Origin: JAJZAM01 sp027391075
GTDB taxonomy: Bacteria > Actinomycetota > Acidimicrobiia > Acidimicrobiales > Palsa-688
Direction of reading: 5' to 3'
DNA length: 64,000 nucleotides
Assembly (NCBI GenBank): GCA_027391075.1
Contig: DAHYHI010000071.1
Span: 62,001-126,000, forward strand
Positions 26,283 to 34,329 of the stretch are shown piece after piece. Below the pieces are notes generated by a model. It was not told the origin of the DNA and did no database searches. It saw only the letters and a program-made list of their open reading frames with translations. Position 1 is the stretch's first letter, and each line of letters begins with the position of its first letter. The position numbers and the translations under genes are program-made.

Positions 26283-28349
26283 TCAGTCCCCCGGGGCCAT
26301 CGGCTCATCGGCGGGCGGGTGCCCCGACAGCGCCACCGTGGCTGCCGGCGATCCCGCTGGCAGCCCGGCGGAGTCGCGTTCGGCTCTGATCACGTGCATG
26401 ACAGCGTTGATCAAAGCGAGGTGAGTGAAGGCCTGGGGGAAGTTACCGAGATGACGTCCGCTATTTACGTCTATCTCCTCGGCGTAGAGCTCTAACGGGC
26501 TTCCGAGCGACAGTAATCGCTCGCAGAGCTTCCGGCCTCGGTCGAGCTCGCCTATCTCGATGAGCGCTGACACCAGCCAGAACGAGCAGATAGTGAAACT
26601 GCCTTCCGCTCCGCTCAGGCCGTCCTCGGTCTGGTCGGTCCGGTAGCGCAGCACGAGGCCGTGCTCGGTGAGCTCGTCGGCGACGGCTAGGACAGTGGCG
26701 CGTATCCTCGGGTCGTCGGGAGGCAAGAAGCGCAGCAGTGGCATCAGAAGTGTGGACGCGTCGAGGTTCTTCGACCCGTAGCTCTGCACGAACACGCCAC
26801 GCTCGTCGACACCGTTAGCGCATATGTCGGCGTGGATCTCGTCTGCTATCTGCTGCCAGCGTTTGACCCGGTCGAGCTTGTCGAAGAGCGCAGCAAGGCG
26901 CATTCCTCGGTCGAGCGCTACCCAGCACATGAACTTGCTCGTGGTGAAATGCTTCGGTTCGCCGCGCACCTCCCAGATGCCCCGGTCAGGGTCTCTCCAG
27001 TTTGCTATGGCGGCTTCCACCTGAGCTTCGAGCATCGGCCACATCGATTCGTGGACACGGCTGCGCGACCTGGCGTGCAGTAGCACCGAGTCGAGGACCG
27101 CTCCCCACATGTCGTGCTGCTTCTGGTTGTACGCTCCGTTGCCCACCCTGACAGGGCGGGCATCCTCGTAGCCGGAGAGGTGGTCGAGCTCGACCTCGGT
27201 CAGGTCCCGTTCGCCTCCGATCCCGTACATGATCTGCAGGTCCTGGTTATCCCGGCACACGTCGGACAGGAAGTAGTAGAAGTCGTCTGCTTCCCTGTCG
27301 AAGCCGAGCGAGTACAAGCCCCAAAGGGCGAAGGTGGAGTCGCGAACCCAGGCGAAGCGGTAATCCCAGTTCCTAGCGCCTCCCGGCGTCTCAGGAAGGC
27401 TGGTCGTCGCTGCGGCGAGCAAAGCCCCGGTCGGAGCGTAGGTGAGTCCCTTGAGCGTCAGAGCACTGCGCTGAAGGTAGCCGCGCCAGCGGTGGTCAGG
27501 GAAGTCGCCTTGGGTTATCCAACGCCTCCAGTGCTCGGCCGTTGCGCCCATACGCTCGGCGGCTTCCTCGAAGCTCGCAAACGGCTCTCCGTCAGACCAG
27601 TACAGCGCCACGAAATGCTGGTCGCCTTCCTCCATGCGAGTGCGGGCCCGAAGCGAACGGCCTTCGACCCCCGGGCGCAGGTCGGTGCACAGGCGAAGCT
27701 CGACTTGCGAGGTTGGAAGGGAGACTTTGAGATGGCCGTAGCCCGAGCCGACATAGCTCCACTCGGGCTCGGTCTTGCCGTAGTCGAACACCGGGTCGCA
27801 GGTTACGGAGAGGTCTACCGTCCCGCTGACACATCGGACGGTGCGAAGCAGGCAGTGCTGGGCTTCGAAGTCGGTCGGGGAACGCCGGTAGATGCTTGAG
27901 CGTTCCGACACGTTGTGCCAAGGGCCCATACACAAGGCGTCCTGCACGACGATCCAACCTGTACGGGTCTGCCAGGTGGTTTCGAGCATCAAACTGCCGG
28001 GCAGGTAACGCCTGGCGGCTGGAACCATCTCGTCGTAGGGGCCCACCCGGAAACTGCCTGCCCCACGGTCGAGTATCGACCCGAAGATCGACGGCGAGTC
28101 TGGCCTGGGGACGCACATCCACTCGACCGCTCCGCTCGGAGCGATCAGGCAGTTCGTCTCGCAGTCGGAGAGGAAGGCGTAGTCGGCGATCGGGGGGAAG
28201 CCGCTACCGCCTACGGGTGACGTGGCGGCGTCAACCTGGAAAGCCCCAGCCCTCGGGTTGGCCGCCCTGACGTTGGCCGCCCTGACGTTGGCAGAGACGC
28301 CTCCTAGCGAAGCGCTAGGGCTCTGCGCTGGAGTTCCCGCTGACGACAT
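26283..28349 (-). CDS. Glycoside hydrolase family 15 (glucoamylase/trehalase-like)
   Basis: A 688-residue GH15 protein; bacterial members hydrolyse alpha-glucans or, in actinobacteria, often trehalose. Features are the N-terminal IADYAFLSDCETNCLIAPSGAVEW module, a beta-sandwich region, and an (alpha/alpha)6 catalytic domain with GGARNWDYRFAWVRDSTFALW. A glutamate in GIWEVRGEPKHFTTSKFMCWVALDR and EIDVNSGRHLGNFPQAFTHLALI fit the catalytic region. ATG at 28349 has a perfect AGGAGGT five bases upstream. The N-terminal 45 residues contain a short tandem repeat (ANVRA). It is divergent from fbiC. Confidence 0.92.
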   Translation of the reverse strand: MSSAGTPAQSPSASLGGVSANVRAANVRAANPRAGAFQVDAATSPVGGSGFPPIADYAFLSDCETNCLIAPSGAVEWMCVPRPDSPSIFGSILDRGAGSFRVGPYDEMVPAARRYLPGSLMLETTWQTRTGWIVVQDALCMGPWHNVSERSSIYRRSPTDFEAQHCLLRTVRCVSGTVDLSVTCDPVFDYGKTEPEWSYVGSGYGHLKVSLPTSQVELRLCTDLRPGVEGRSLRARTRMEEGDQHFVALYWSDGEPFASFEEAAERMGATAEHWRRWITQGDFPDHRWRGYLQRSALTLKGLTYAPTGALLAAATTSLPETPGGARNWDYRFAWVRDSTFALWGLYSLGFDREADDFYYFLSDVCRDNQDLQIMYGIGGERDLTEVELDHLSGYEDARPVRVGNGAYNQKQHDMWGAVLDSVLLHARSRSRVHESMWPMLEAQVEAAIANWRDPDRGIWEVRGEPKHFTTSKFMCWVALDRGMRLAALFDKLDRVKRWQQIADEIHADICANGVDERGVFVQSYGSKNLDASTLLMPLLRFLPPDDPRIRATVLAVADELTEHGLVLRYRTDQTEDGLSGAEGSFTICSFWLVSALIEIGELDRGRKLCERLLSLGSPLELYAEEIDVNSGRHLGNFPQAFTHLALINAVMHVIRAERDSAGLPAGSPAATVALSGHPPADEPMAPGD

Positions 28350-28479
28350 CCGATACCTCCTGGTGCATGTCGGGCCGGTGCCGGCACCGGCTCTCGCAGA
28401 CCACGATACGACCTGGCGGTGCGGGGAGCCGCCCGGCAGGGATCGTGCGGAGAGGGTGTACGGGAGTAGCGTGGCCGTC

Positions 28480-30813
28480 ATGGACCTCCTATTCCAAGAA
28501 GCCCGGGCGATCAGGGACAAGGCCTACGGAACGCGGGTCACTTTCTCCCCCAAGGTGTTCATCCCTCTGACGATGCTTTGCCGCGACCGATGCGGCTACT
28601 GCACTTTCGCCAAGGCTCCCGCTCGTATCGAGTCGCCTTTCATGAGCCCCGAAGCCGTGCTCGACGTTGCCCGAAGGGGAGCCTCGGCCGGCTGCCACGA
28701 AGCGCTGTTCACCCTGGGCGAAGCCCCCGAAGAGCGTTACCCCCAGGCGAGGGCGTGGCTGGCCGAGCGCGGGTACGCCTCCACCGTCGACTACCTGGTT
28801 GCGATGTGCCGTCTAGTGGTAGACGAGACCGGCTTGTTACCCCACGCGAACGCCGGCGCTTTGAGCTTCGCCGACCTCGAGGCGCTACGCCCGGTCACCG
28901 CAAGCCAGGGGATGATGCTCGAAAGTCTGCGAGACGACCTCGAAGCCCACCGAGGTGCGCCCGACAAGACGCCGCAGCGTCGCCTGGAAACCCTAGACGC
29001 AGCAGGGCGCCTGTCCATACCTTTCACCACCGGGATCCTCGTAGGTATCGGCGAGGACCGATCCGACCGAGTCGCCGCACTTGAGGCGATAGCGTCCAGC
29101 CACTCAGCCTACGGCCATGTACAGGAAGTGATCGTCCAGAACTTCCTCCCTAAGCAGGGCACTGCCATGCACCGCCACCCCGCTTGCCCGAGCGAGGAGT
29201 TCCTCGAAGCTGTCGCTCTCACCAGGACGATCCTCCCAGGCGACGTCCACGTGCAGGCCCCACCGAACCTCTCCGAGGACTTGGGGGCGTTACTCGCCGC
29301 TGGCATCGACGACTGGGGCGGCGTGTCGCCGGTAACCGCAGACTTCGTCAACCCCGAGAGACCCTGGCCATCCCTCGACACGCTGCGGGAGGCAACCGAA
29401 GCCGCAGGACACACTCTGGCGCCGAGGTTGACGATCTACCCGTCTTTCGCCGCCCGAGCGGACCGCTGGGTCGACCCGGGGATGAGATTCGCCGTCCTCG
29501 ACCGCTCGGACGCGGAAGGCCTCGCCAGGGACGACCCCGGCGCCGTGTTCCCTCAGAAAGTCGGCGAGTTCCGCAACATCGGCGACGGAGCAGAGGTCGT
29601 CCTAGTCGGGAGGCGTTCCACCCAGTGGTATTCGGGTGCCGCCACCGACCCGGTGGTGCTGGTGGGCGCGGGACGGCCTGCCCCAGTCGGACGGGCCGTC
29701 CTGCGCGGCCCCGTTGCCGAGGTTATCGCCGGCGTGCGAGCCGGCCAGGAGCCCGGCGAGAGTGAGCTCGTCACGCTGTTCTCCGCGAGAGGCCCCGAAG
29801 TGACCGCTGTCGCCGAGTTGGCCGACGAGCTGCGCCGGGAAGCCGTCGGTGACACTGTCACCTGGGTGTCCAACCGCAACATTAACTACACGAATATTTG
29901 CACGTTCAAATGCCGCTTCTGCGGTTTCTCCAAGGGGCCGCTGTCGCTCAACCTTCGAGGGACTCCCTACCTGCTTGACTTCGAGGAGATAGCACGGCGC
30001 ACCGCCGAGGCGTGGCAGTTGGGCGCGACGGAAGTTTGCTTGCAAGGAGGCATCCACCCCGACTTCGACGGCGACTATTACATCGAGGTCGCCAGGACGG
30101 TTAAGGCTGCCGCTCCGGACATCCACGTGCACGGTTTCAGCGCCCTCGAGGTAACCGAAGCCGCTCGCCGCTCCGGAGAGCCTCTCAGCGGCTACCTGGC
30201 CAGGCTGAAAGCAGCGGGGCTCAAGTCGCTTCCCGGTACAGCCGCCGAGATCCTCGACGACACGATCCGGGCGACGCTATGCCCTGACAAGATCAGCACC
30301 GAGGAATGGCTGGAGGCGCACCGCAGCGCCCACTCAGTGGGGTTGCACTCCAACATCACGATAATGTTCGGGTCGATCGAGAATCCCCGCCACTGGGCCC
30401 GCCACATCGTCGTGACACGTGAACTGCAAAAACAGACGCAAGGCTTCACCGAGTTCGTCGGGCTGCCGTTCGTCCACATGGCCGCCCCGATATACCTCCA
30501 GCACAAATCGAGGAGAGGGCCCACCTGGCGTGAGACTCTCCTGATGCACGCTGTAGCCCGCATCGCCTACCACGGTCTCATCGACCACGTTCAGGCCTCG
30601 TGGGTGAAGCTGGGCGTCTCGGGTGTGCGCCAGCTCCTCCAAGCTGGCGTGGACGACCTCGGGGGGACTCTCATCGACGAGAACATCTCGCGAGCGGCCG
30701 GAGCGTCGCACGGGCAGTGCCTCGGCGAGGCCGACTTTAGGGAGCTCGTCGAACCTCTCGGGCGGCGACTGGTGCAGCGAAGCACGTTCTACCAGCCGGT
30801 CGCGGCGGCTTGA
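28480..30813 (+). CDS. fbiC: FbiC: fused 7,8-didemethyl-8-hydroxy-5-deazariboflavin synthase (CofG-CofH)
   Basis: A 777-residue fusion of two radical-SAM domains that makes F0, the chromophore of cofactor F420. The CofG half has CRDRCGYC (CX3CX2C) near residue 37; the CofH half has CTFKCRFC near residue 475. The fused form is typical of actinobacteria, while archaea and cyanobacteria use separate proteins. It is shorter than mycobacterial FbiC because the N-terminal leader is almost absent. The start could be GTG 28471 instead. The nearby F420-type LLM oxidoreductase is a likely user of the cofactor. Confidence 0.95.
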   Translation: MDLLFQEARAIRDKAYGTRVTFSPKVFIPLTMLCRDRCGYCTFAKAPARIESPFMSPEAVLDVARRGASAGCHEALFTLGEAPEERYPQARAWLAERGYASTVDYLVAMCRLVVDETGLLPHANAGALSFADLEALRPVTASQGMMLESLRDDLEAHRGAPDKTPQRRLETLDAAGRLSIPFTTGILVGIGEDRSDRVAALEAIASSHSAYGHVQEVIVQNFLPKQGTAMHRHPACPSEEFLEAVALTRTILPGDVHVQAPPNLSEDLGALLAAGIDDWGGVSPVTADFVNPERPWPSLDTLREATEAAGHTLAPRLTIYPSFAARADRWVDPGMRFAVLDRSDAEGLARDDPGAVFPQKVGEFRNIGDGAEVVLVGRRSTQWYSGAATDPVVLVGAGRPAPVGRAVLRGPVAEVIAGVRAGQEPGESELVTLFSARGPEVTAVAELADELRREAVGDTVTWVSNRNINYTNICTFKCRFCGFSKGPLSLNLRGTPYLLDFEEIARRTAEAWQLGATEVCLQGGIHPDFDGDYYIEVARTVKAAAPDIHVHGFSALEVTEAARRSGEPLSGYLARLKAAGLKSLPGTAAEILDDTIRATLCPDKISTEEWLEAHRSAHSVGLHSNITIMFGSIENPRHWARHIVVTRELQKQTQGFTEFVGLPFVHMAAPIYLQHKSRRGPTWRETLLMHAVARIAYHGLIDHVQASWVKLGVSGVRQLLQAGVDDLGGTLIDENISRAAGASHGQCLGEADFRELVEPLGRRLVQRSTFYQPVAAA

Positions 30814-30823
30814 GGATCGAAGC

Positions 30824-31807
30824 GTGAGAGCCGTCGTAGCCCGCCGTTACGGAGGCCCGGAGGTCTTAGAGGTCTCCGAGGTCGACGACCCCGTCCCGGG
30901 AGCAGGGCAGATCCTCGTCGAGGTCGAGGCTTGCTCGGTCACGTTCCCTGACCTGCTGATGCTCCGCGACATGTACCAGTTCAAACCGGGGCTGCCTTTC
31001 GTTCCCGGGGGGGAGGTCGCCGGAATCGTGCGGCGGGTGGGCCCTGGGGTGGAGGGGTTCGCTCCTGGGTTACGGGTGCTCGGCTCGACGGGCAGCGTAG
31101 GCGGGATGGCCGAGCTCGCGCTTACCCGGGCGGACAGCACGGTCGCCTTACCGGCCGATGCCGACCCGAATGACGCCGCCGGCCTCCTCTACGGCTACGG
31201 AACCTCCTACCACGCTTTAGCCGACCGGGCGCACCTGGCGGCCGGCGAGACTCTAGTGGTCCTCGGCGCCGCCGGTGGCGTCGGCCTCGCAGCGGTCGAG
31301 TTGGGTAGGGCGATGGGAGCCAGAGTGATCGCAGCAGCTTCGAGCCCTGAGAAGCTGGCCCTGTGCGTGGCGCACGGGGCGGATGACACAATCGACTACT
31401 CCCGGGAGGACCTAAAAGAAGCGATACGCGCTCTCACCGGCGGCGAAGGCGCCGACGTCGTGTACGACCCGGTCGGGGGACCCTACTCGGAACCAGCTCT
31501 GCGCTCCACCGCCTGGGACGGCAGGTTCCTGGTCGTCGGTTTCGCAGCCGGTGAGATACCGAGGATACCCCTGAACCTTGCACTGCTCAGAGGAGCGAGC
31601 ATCGTCGGCGTCTTCTGGGGGGCATTCGCCGGCCGCTACCCGCAGCGAAACAGGGAGAACCTTGCTACGCTCGTCGGGTGGTGGCAGGAGGGCCGTATCC
31701 GTCCCCACACCTCGGCGAGCTACCCCCTCGCACAGGCTGGCGACGCACTGTCGGAACTGGCGCAACGCCGCGCCACCGGCAAGGTCGTGGTCACACCCCG
31801 AAGCTAG
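30824..31807 (+). CDS. Quinone oxidoreductase-like MDR protein
   Basis: A 327-residue zinc-free medium-chain dehydrogenase/reductase of the NADPH:quinone oxidoreductase group. An N-terminal GroES-like fold (VPGGEVAGIVRRVG) leads to a Rossmann domain with LVVLGAAGGVGLAAVELGRAMGA and VYDPVGG. GTG at 30824, 8 bp after fbiC, suggests one operon. Substrate unknown. Confidence 0.88.
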   Translation: MRAVVARRYGGPEVLEVSEVDDPVPGAGQILVEVEACSVTFPDLLMLRDMYQFKPGLPFVPGGEVAGIVRRVGPGVEGFAPGLRVLGSTGSVGGMAELALTRADSTVALPADADPNDAAGLLYGYGTSYHALADRAHLAAGETLVVLGAAGGVGLAAVELGRAMGARVIAAASSPEKLALCVAHGADDTIDYSREDLKEAIRALTGGEGADVVYDPVGGPYSEPALRSTAWDGRFLVVGFAAGEIPRIPLNLALLRGASIVGVFWGAFAGRYPQRNRENLATLVGWWQEGRIRPHTSASYPLAQAGDALSELAQRRATGKVVVTPRS

Positions 31808-31819
31808 AGATCAGTCGAT

Positions 31820-32668
31820 TCAGCTGGAGGAGGGAGCCGTGGTCGCCACGGGGCTCTCCGGCCGGCGGAAAAGGATCTCCTGGGTGAACGTCGCACCGAC
31901 ATGACCGTCTAGGTCCTGCATGATCCCCGAATAAAGACCGCGGCCACCCCCGGCTTTTAGAGGCCACATGCCGATGTAGATCCAGTCGTCGGTTCGTAGC
32001 GGCTCGTGGAACCAAACGGCGTGGTCGATGCTGGGACCTCCTCTGGGAAGTCCGGGTGCTTGGCCGTCGCCGAAACCGGAGCCGATGTCGGACATGTAGG
32101 TGAGCGCGCAAGCGTGCAGCGTCGCGTCGTCGGGAAGCTGCTTGCGGGCGCGGACCCACATGCGGCCAGGTACTGGCCAATCTTGGGGGTCATACGGCAC
32201 TGCCGGGGGGAAGCCTCTGATGTCGACGGTATGGTCGAAGCGGTCGATGACGCCGCCCTCGTCGAGCTCGTCCGGCTGGAACTCCGGCTCGGCGGGGGGG
32301 CACCACTGCGGCCCCTGCCTGGGCACCTGGAACGAGGCGGACATGGAGAAGATCACTTCCCCGCCTTGGACGGCCACGACGTGGCGCGCCGAGAAGGAGC
32401 CGCCGTCGCGTTCCCTGTCGACTTTCAAGATGACGGCCTGGTCGACGCGTCCCGGACGGAGGAAGTACCCGTGAAGCGAGTTGGGCTGGCGGCCTTCGGG
32501 GACGCTGTAGGCGGCGGCTCGCAGAGCCTGCGCCGCGACCTGCCCGCCGAAGAGCGCCGGGTACTTCACCGCTGCCGTCTCGTTGATACCCCGGTAGAGG
32601 TCCTTGTCCAGTAGCTCTATGTCGAGCAGTTCGAGAAGGTCGTCGGTGGTTGGCATGTGTCTGGTCAT
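31820..32668 (-). CDS. tesB: Acyl-CoA thioesterase II (TesB family)
   Basis: A 282-residue double-hotdog thioesterase that hydrolyses acyl-CoA. Recognised by YRGINETAAVKYPALFGGQVAAQAL, HGYFLRPG, SARHVVAVQ and the C-terminal SIDHAVWFHEPLRTDDWIYI, whose Asp is part of the active site. Convergent with the MDR gene. ATG at 32668 or 32656. Confidence 0.92.
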   Translation of the reverse strand: MTRHMPTTDDLLELLDIELLDKDLYRGINETAAVKYPALFGGQVAAQALRAAAYSVPEGRQPNSLHGYFLRPGRVDQAVILKVDRERDGGSFSARHVVAVQGGEVIFSMSASFQVPRQGPQWCPPAEPEFQPDELDEGGVIDRFDHTVDIRGFPPAVPYDPQDWPVPGRMWVRARKQLPDDATLHACALTYMSDIGSGFGDGQAPGLPRGGPSIDHAVWFHEPLRTDDWIYIGMWPLKAGGGRGLYSGIMQDLDGHVGATFTQEILFRRPESPVATTAPSSS

Positions 32669-32770
32669 TTCGTCCGCCTCGGCGAGGTCTCGTGGCTGTG
32701 TGGGGTCCTGCGGTGCTGGTTCGGTTCGGCGGCGGCTGTCCTAGGCCGGCTCCACCGAGCCTTGCGGATC

Positions 32771-33628
32771 CTACCCCGCCCGACGCCGCCTCCCGGAAGC
32801 CCGCCTGTGCCATTCCAGCGCGCTATCGAGCCCGGCCAGGCCCGCAGCCTTGTTGGCCTTCGCCATCACCTCGACTCCAGCCGCCCTTGGCAGGAGGCGG
32901 AGCATCACAGTAGAAGCGACGGCGTTGACCATCCCGGGCACCACCACCGGCCGCCTCCCGAGCGCCGCCAGAGTCGCCTCGACCACCGCTGCGGGGCTCA
33001 TCGTGCCTGGAGCGCGTGCGGCAGCGCTCGCAGAGTACCCGGGCGTGTCGACGGCTCCGGCCACGCACGCCAAGACGTCGACGCCCGACGGTCGCATCTC
33101 ATACCAAAGGCCTTCCGCAAGCACCCGAAGGTAGGCTTTGGTAGCGGCGTAAGCGGCAAGACCAGGGCTTCCCTGCATCCCGGCGAGCGAGCTCATGAAC
33201 ACGAGCCCTCCCCTTCCACGCTCGGCCATCTCCGGGAGTACCGAGCGGGCGACCCGGAGGGATCCTAGGCAGTTGACCGCTACCGTCTGCTCAAGCGTGT
33301 CGAGGCTCGACGCGACGAACGGCCCGCTCGGCGCTGCCGCTGCGTTGACGACGGCAAAGCCGACATCACCGCCTCCTGCCCGATCCTCGATGTCCGCCAG
33401 CCACGACGGGTCGGCGAGGTCCCCTGGCAGGGCTTGCACCTTCACGCCGTAAGTTCGTGCGAGGCGAGCGGAGGTGTCGGCTAGGACCTCGGCTCGTCTA
33501 GCGACGAGGATGAGGTCGAGGCGCCGAGAGGCGAGCGCCTCCGCCCACGCCGCGCCCAACCCCACGGACGCTCCGACTACGAGCGCTGCCGGCCCGTAGC
33601 GCCCCCTAAGGTCGGGCGGCGCTGACAC
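32771..33628 (-). CDS. Short-chain dehydrogenase/reductase
   Basis: A 285-residue classical SDR. The nucleotide-binding motif is VVGASVGLG, an Asn-Ala segment replaces NNAG, the catalytic Ser lies in FMSSLAG and the YAATK motif supplies Tyr and Lys. GTG at 33628 sits in GTGTCAGC with AGGA just upstream. In the same direction as the EXPERA-like membrane gene 23 bp upstream, so probably one operon. It resembles 3-ketoacyl or steroid reductases but the substrate is unknown. Confidence 0.88.
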   Translation of the reverse strand: MSAPPDLRGRYGPAALVVGASVGLGAAWAEALASRRLDLILVARRAEVLADTSARLARTYGVKVQALPGDLADPSWLADIEDRAGGGDVGFAVVNAAAAPSGPFVASSLDTLEQTVAVNCLGSLRVARSVLPEMAERGRGGLVFMSSLAGMQGSPGLAAYAATKAYLRVLAEGLWYEMRPSGVDVLACVAGAVDTPGYSASAAARAPGTMSPAAVVEATLAALGRRPVVVPGMVNAVASTVMLRLLPRAAGVEVMAKANKAAGLAGLDSALEWHRRASGRRRRAG

Positions 33629-33651
33629 ACTCCTAGAGGCGCGCAGGAGCC

Positions 33652-34251
33652 TCACGGCTCCACCTCGCCGAGGACCGCCGCATCGGGCTGGACGCCGAAC
33701 GCCGGCGCTGGGACCTCGCCTGTGGCCGCGGCCTCGACGCTGAAGGGGTTGGGGCGGGCGACCATACGGATAGCGACGACCACCGGAAGCGCTAACCACG
33801 GGAAGTTCAGCGCCGCTACGACCGGGAAGTCCGGCGACTTGTAGGCGCCGTACAGCTCCTGGGACAAGATGACCAAGACGTCGGTGGTCATCATCCCCGC
33901 CCAGAACACCGCCGGCAGCCTGATCCATTCCCTGCCCCGGACGAAAGCGTAGATAGCCGTTGCGTAGAAAGGACCGAAGCCGACGGCGTCAATCCAGATG
34001 AGCATCTTCCAGAAAGGTGGACGTGCCATGAGCAGCGGGTCGTAGCGACGGCCGTAGGAGTGGACCAAGTTCACGAAGAAAGGCGGCGGCCACAGCGGGT
34101 ACCTGAAGTGGTAAGGGTTGGCTACCGTCAGCTGTTCGATGTCGACGAAGTAGGTGATGAAGAACAGGTTGACGCAGAAGAACGCGACTACCACCATGTC
34201 GAATCGACGGTCACGAAAACGCGGTACTTTCCGACTCTGCCCCGACGCCAC
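33652..34251 (-). CDS. EXPERA-domain-like membrane protein (TMEM97/emopamil-binding type)
   Basis: A 199-residue protein with four predicted TM helices. The order RRFD - DIE - DPLL - PPFW - WID - YAF-RGREWIRLPA - TTDVLVIL matches the EXPERA fold of TMEM97 (sigma-2 receptor) and sterol-isomerase-related proteins, including the acidic residues in the first two helical segments. In eukaryotes this fold binds sterols and lipids; its bacterial role is unknown. GTG at 34251 keeps the RRFD element at the N-terminus. It precedes an SDR in the same direction, which fits a lipid-modifying pair. Confidence 0.65.
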   Translation of the reverse strand: MASGQSRKVPRFRDRRFDMVVVAFFCVNLFFITYFVDIEQLTVANPYHFRYPLWPPPFFVNLVHSYGRRYDPLLMARPPFWKMLIWIDAVGFGPFYATAIYAFVRGREWIRLPAVFWAGMMTTDVLVILSQELYGAYKSPDFPVVAALNFPWLALPVVVAIRMVARPNPFSVEAAATGEVPAPAFGVQPDAAVLGEVEP

Positions 34252-34275
34252 GCTACACGAGCCTACAGCTCTCGC

Positions 34276-34306
34276 CCAGAGGCGGCCGCGGCGCGGCCGC
34301 CTCTGG
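34276..34306. promoter_or_regulatory. Perfect 14-bp inverted repeat in a divergent promoter
   Basis: CCAGAGGCGGCCGC (34276-34289), 3-nt spacer GGC, and its exact complement (34293-34306). It lies in the 78-bp gap between the divergent EXPERA-like and CoA-transferase genes, too close to both starts to be an ordinary terminator. It could be an operator, or a hairpin in a leader. Confidence 0.65.
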
Positions 34307-34329
34307 AGTACTGTGATGTTCCACACGTC

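Noticed and set aside
28253..28292. Tandem 15-bp repeat at the GH15 N-terminus
   Set aside because: Two and a half copies encoding ANVRA repeats; a small coding slippage product, not a regulatory array or CRISPR.
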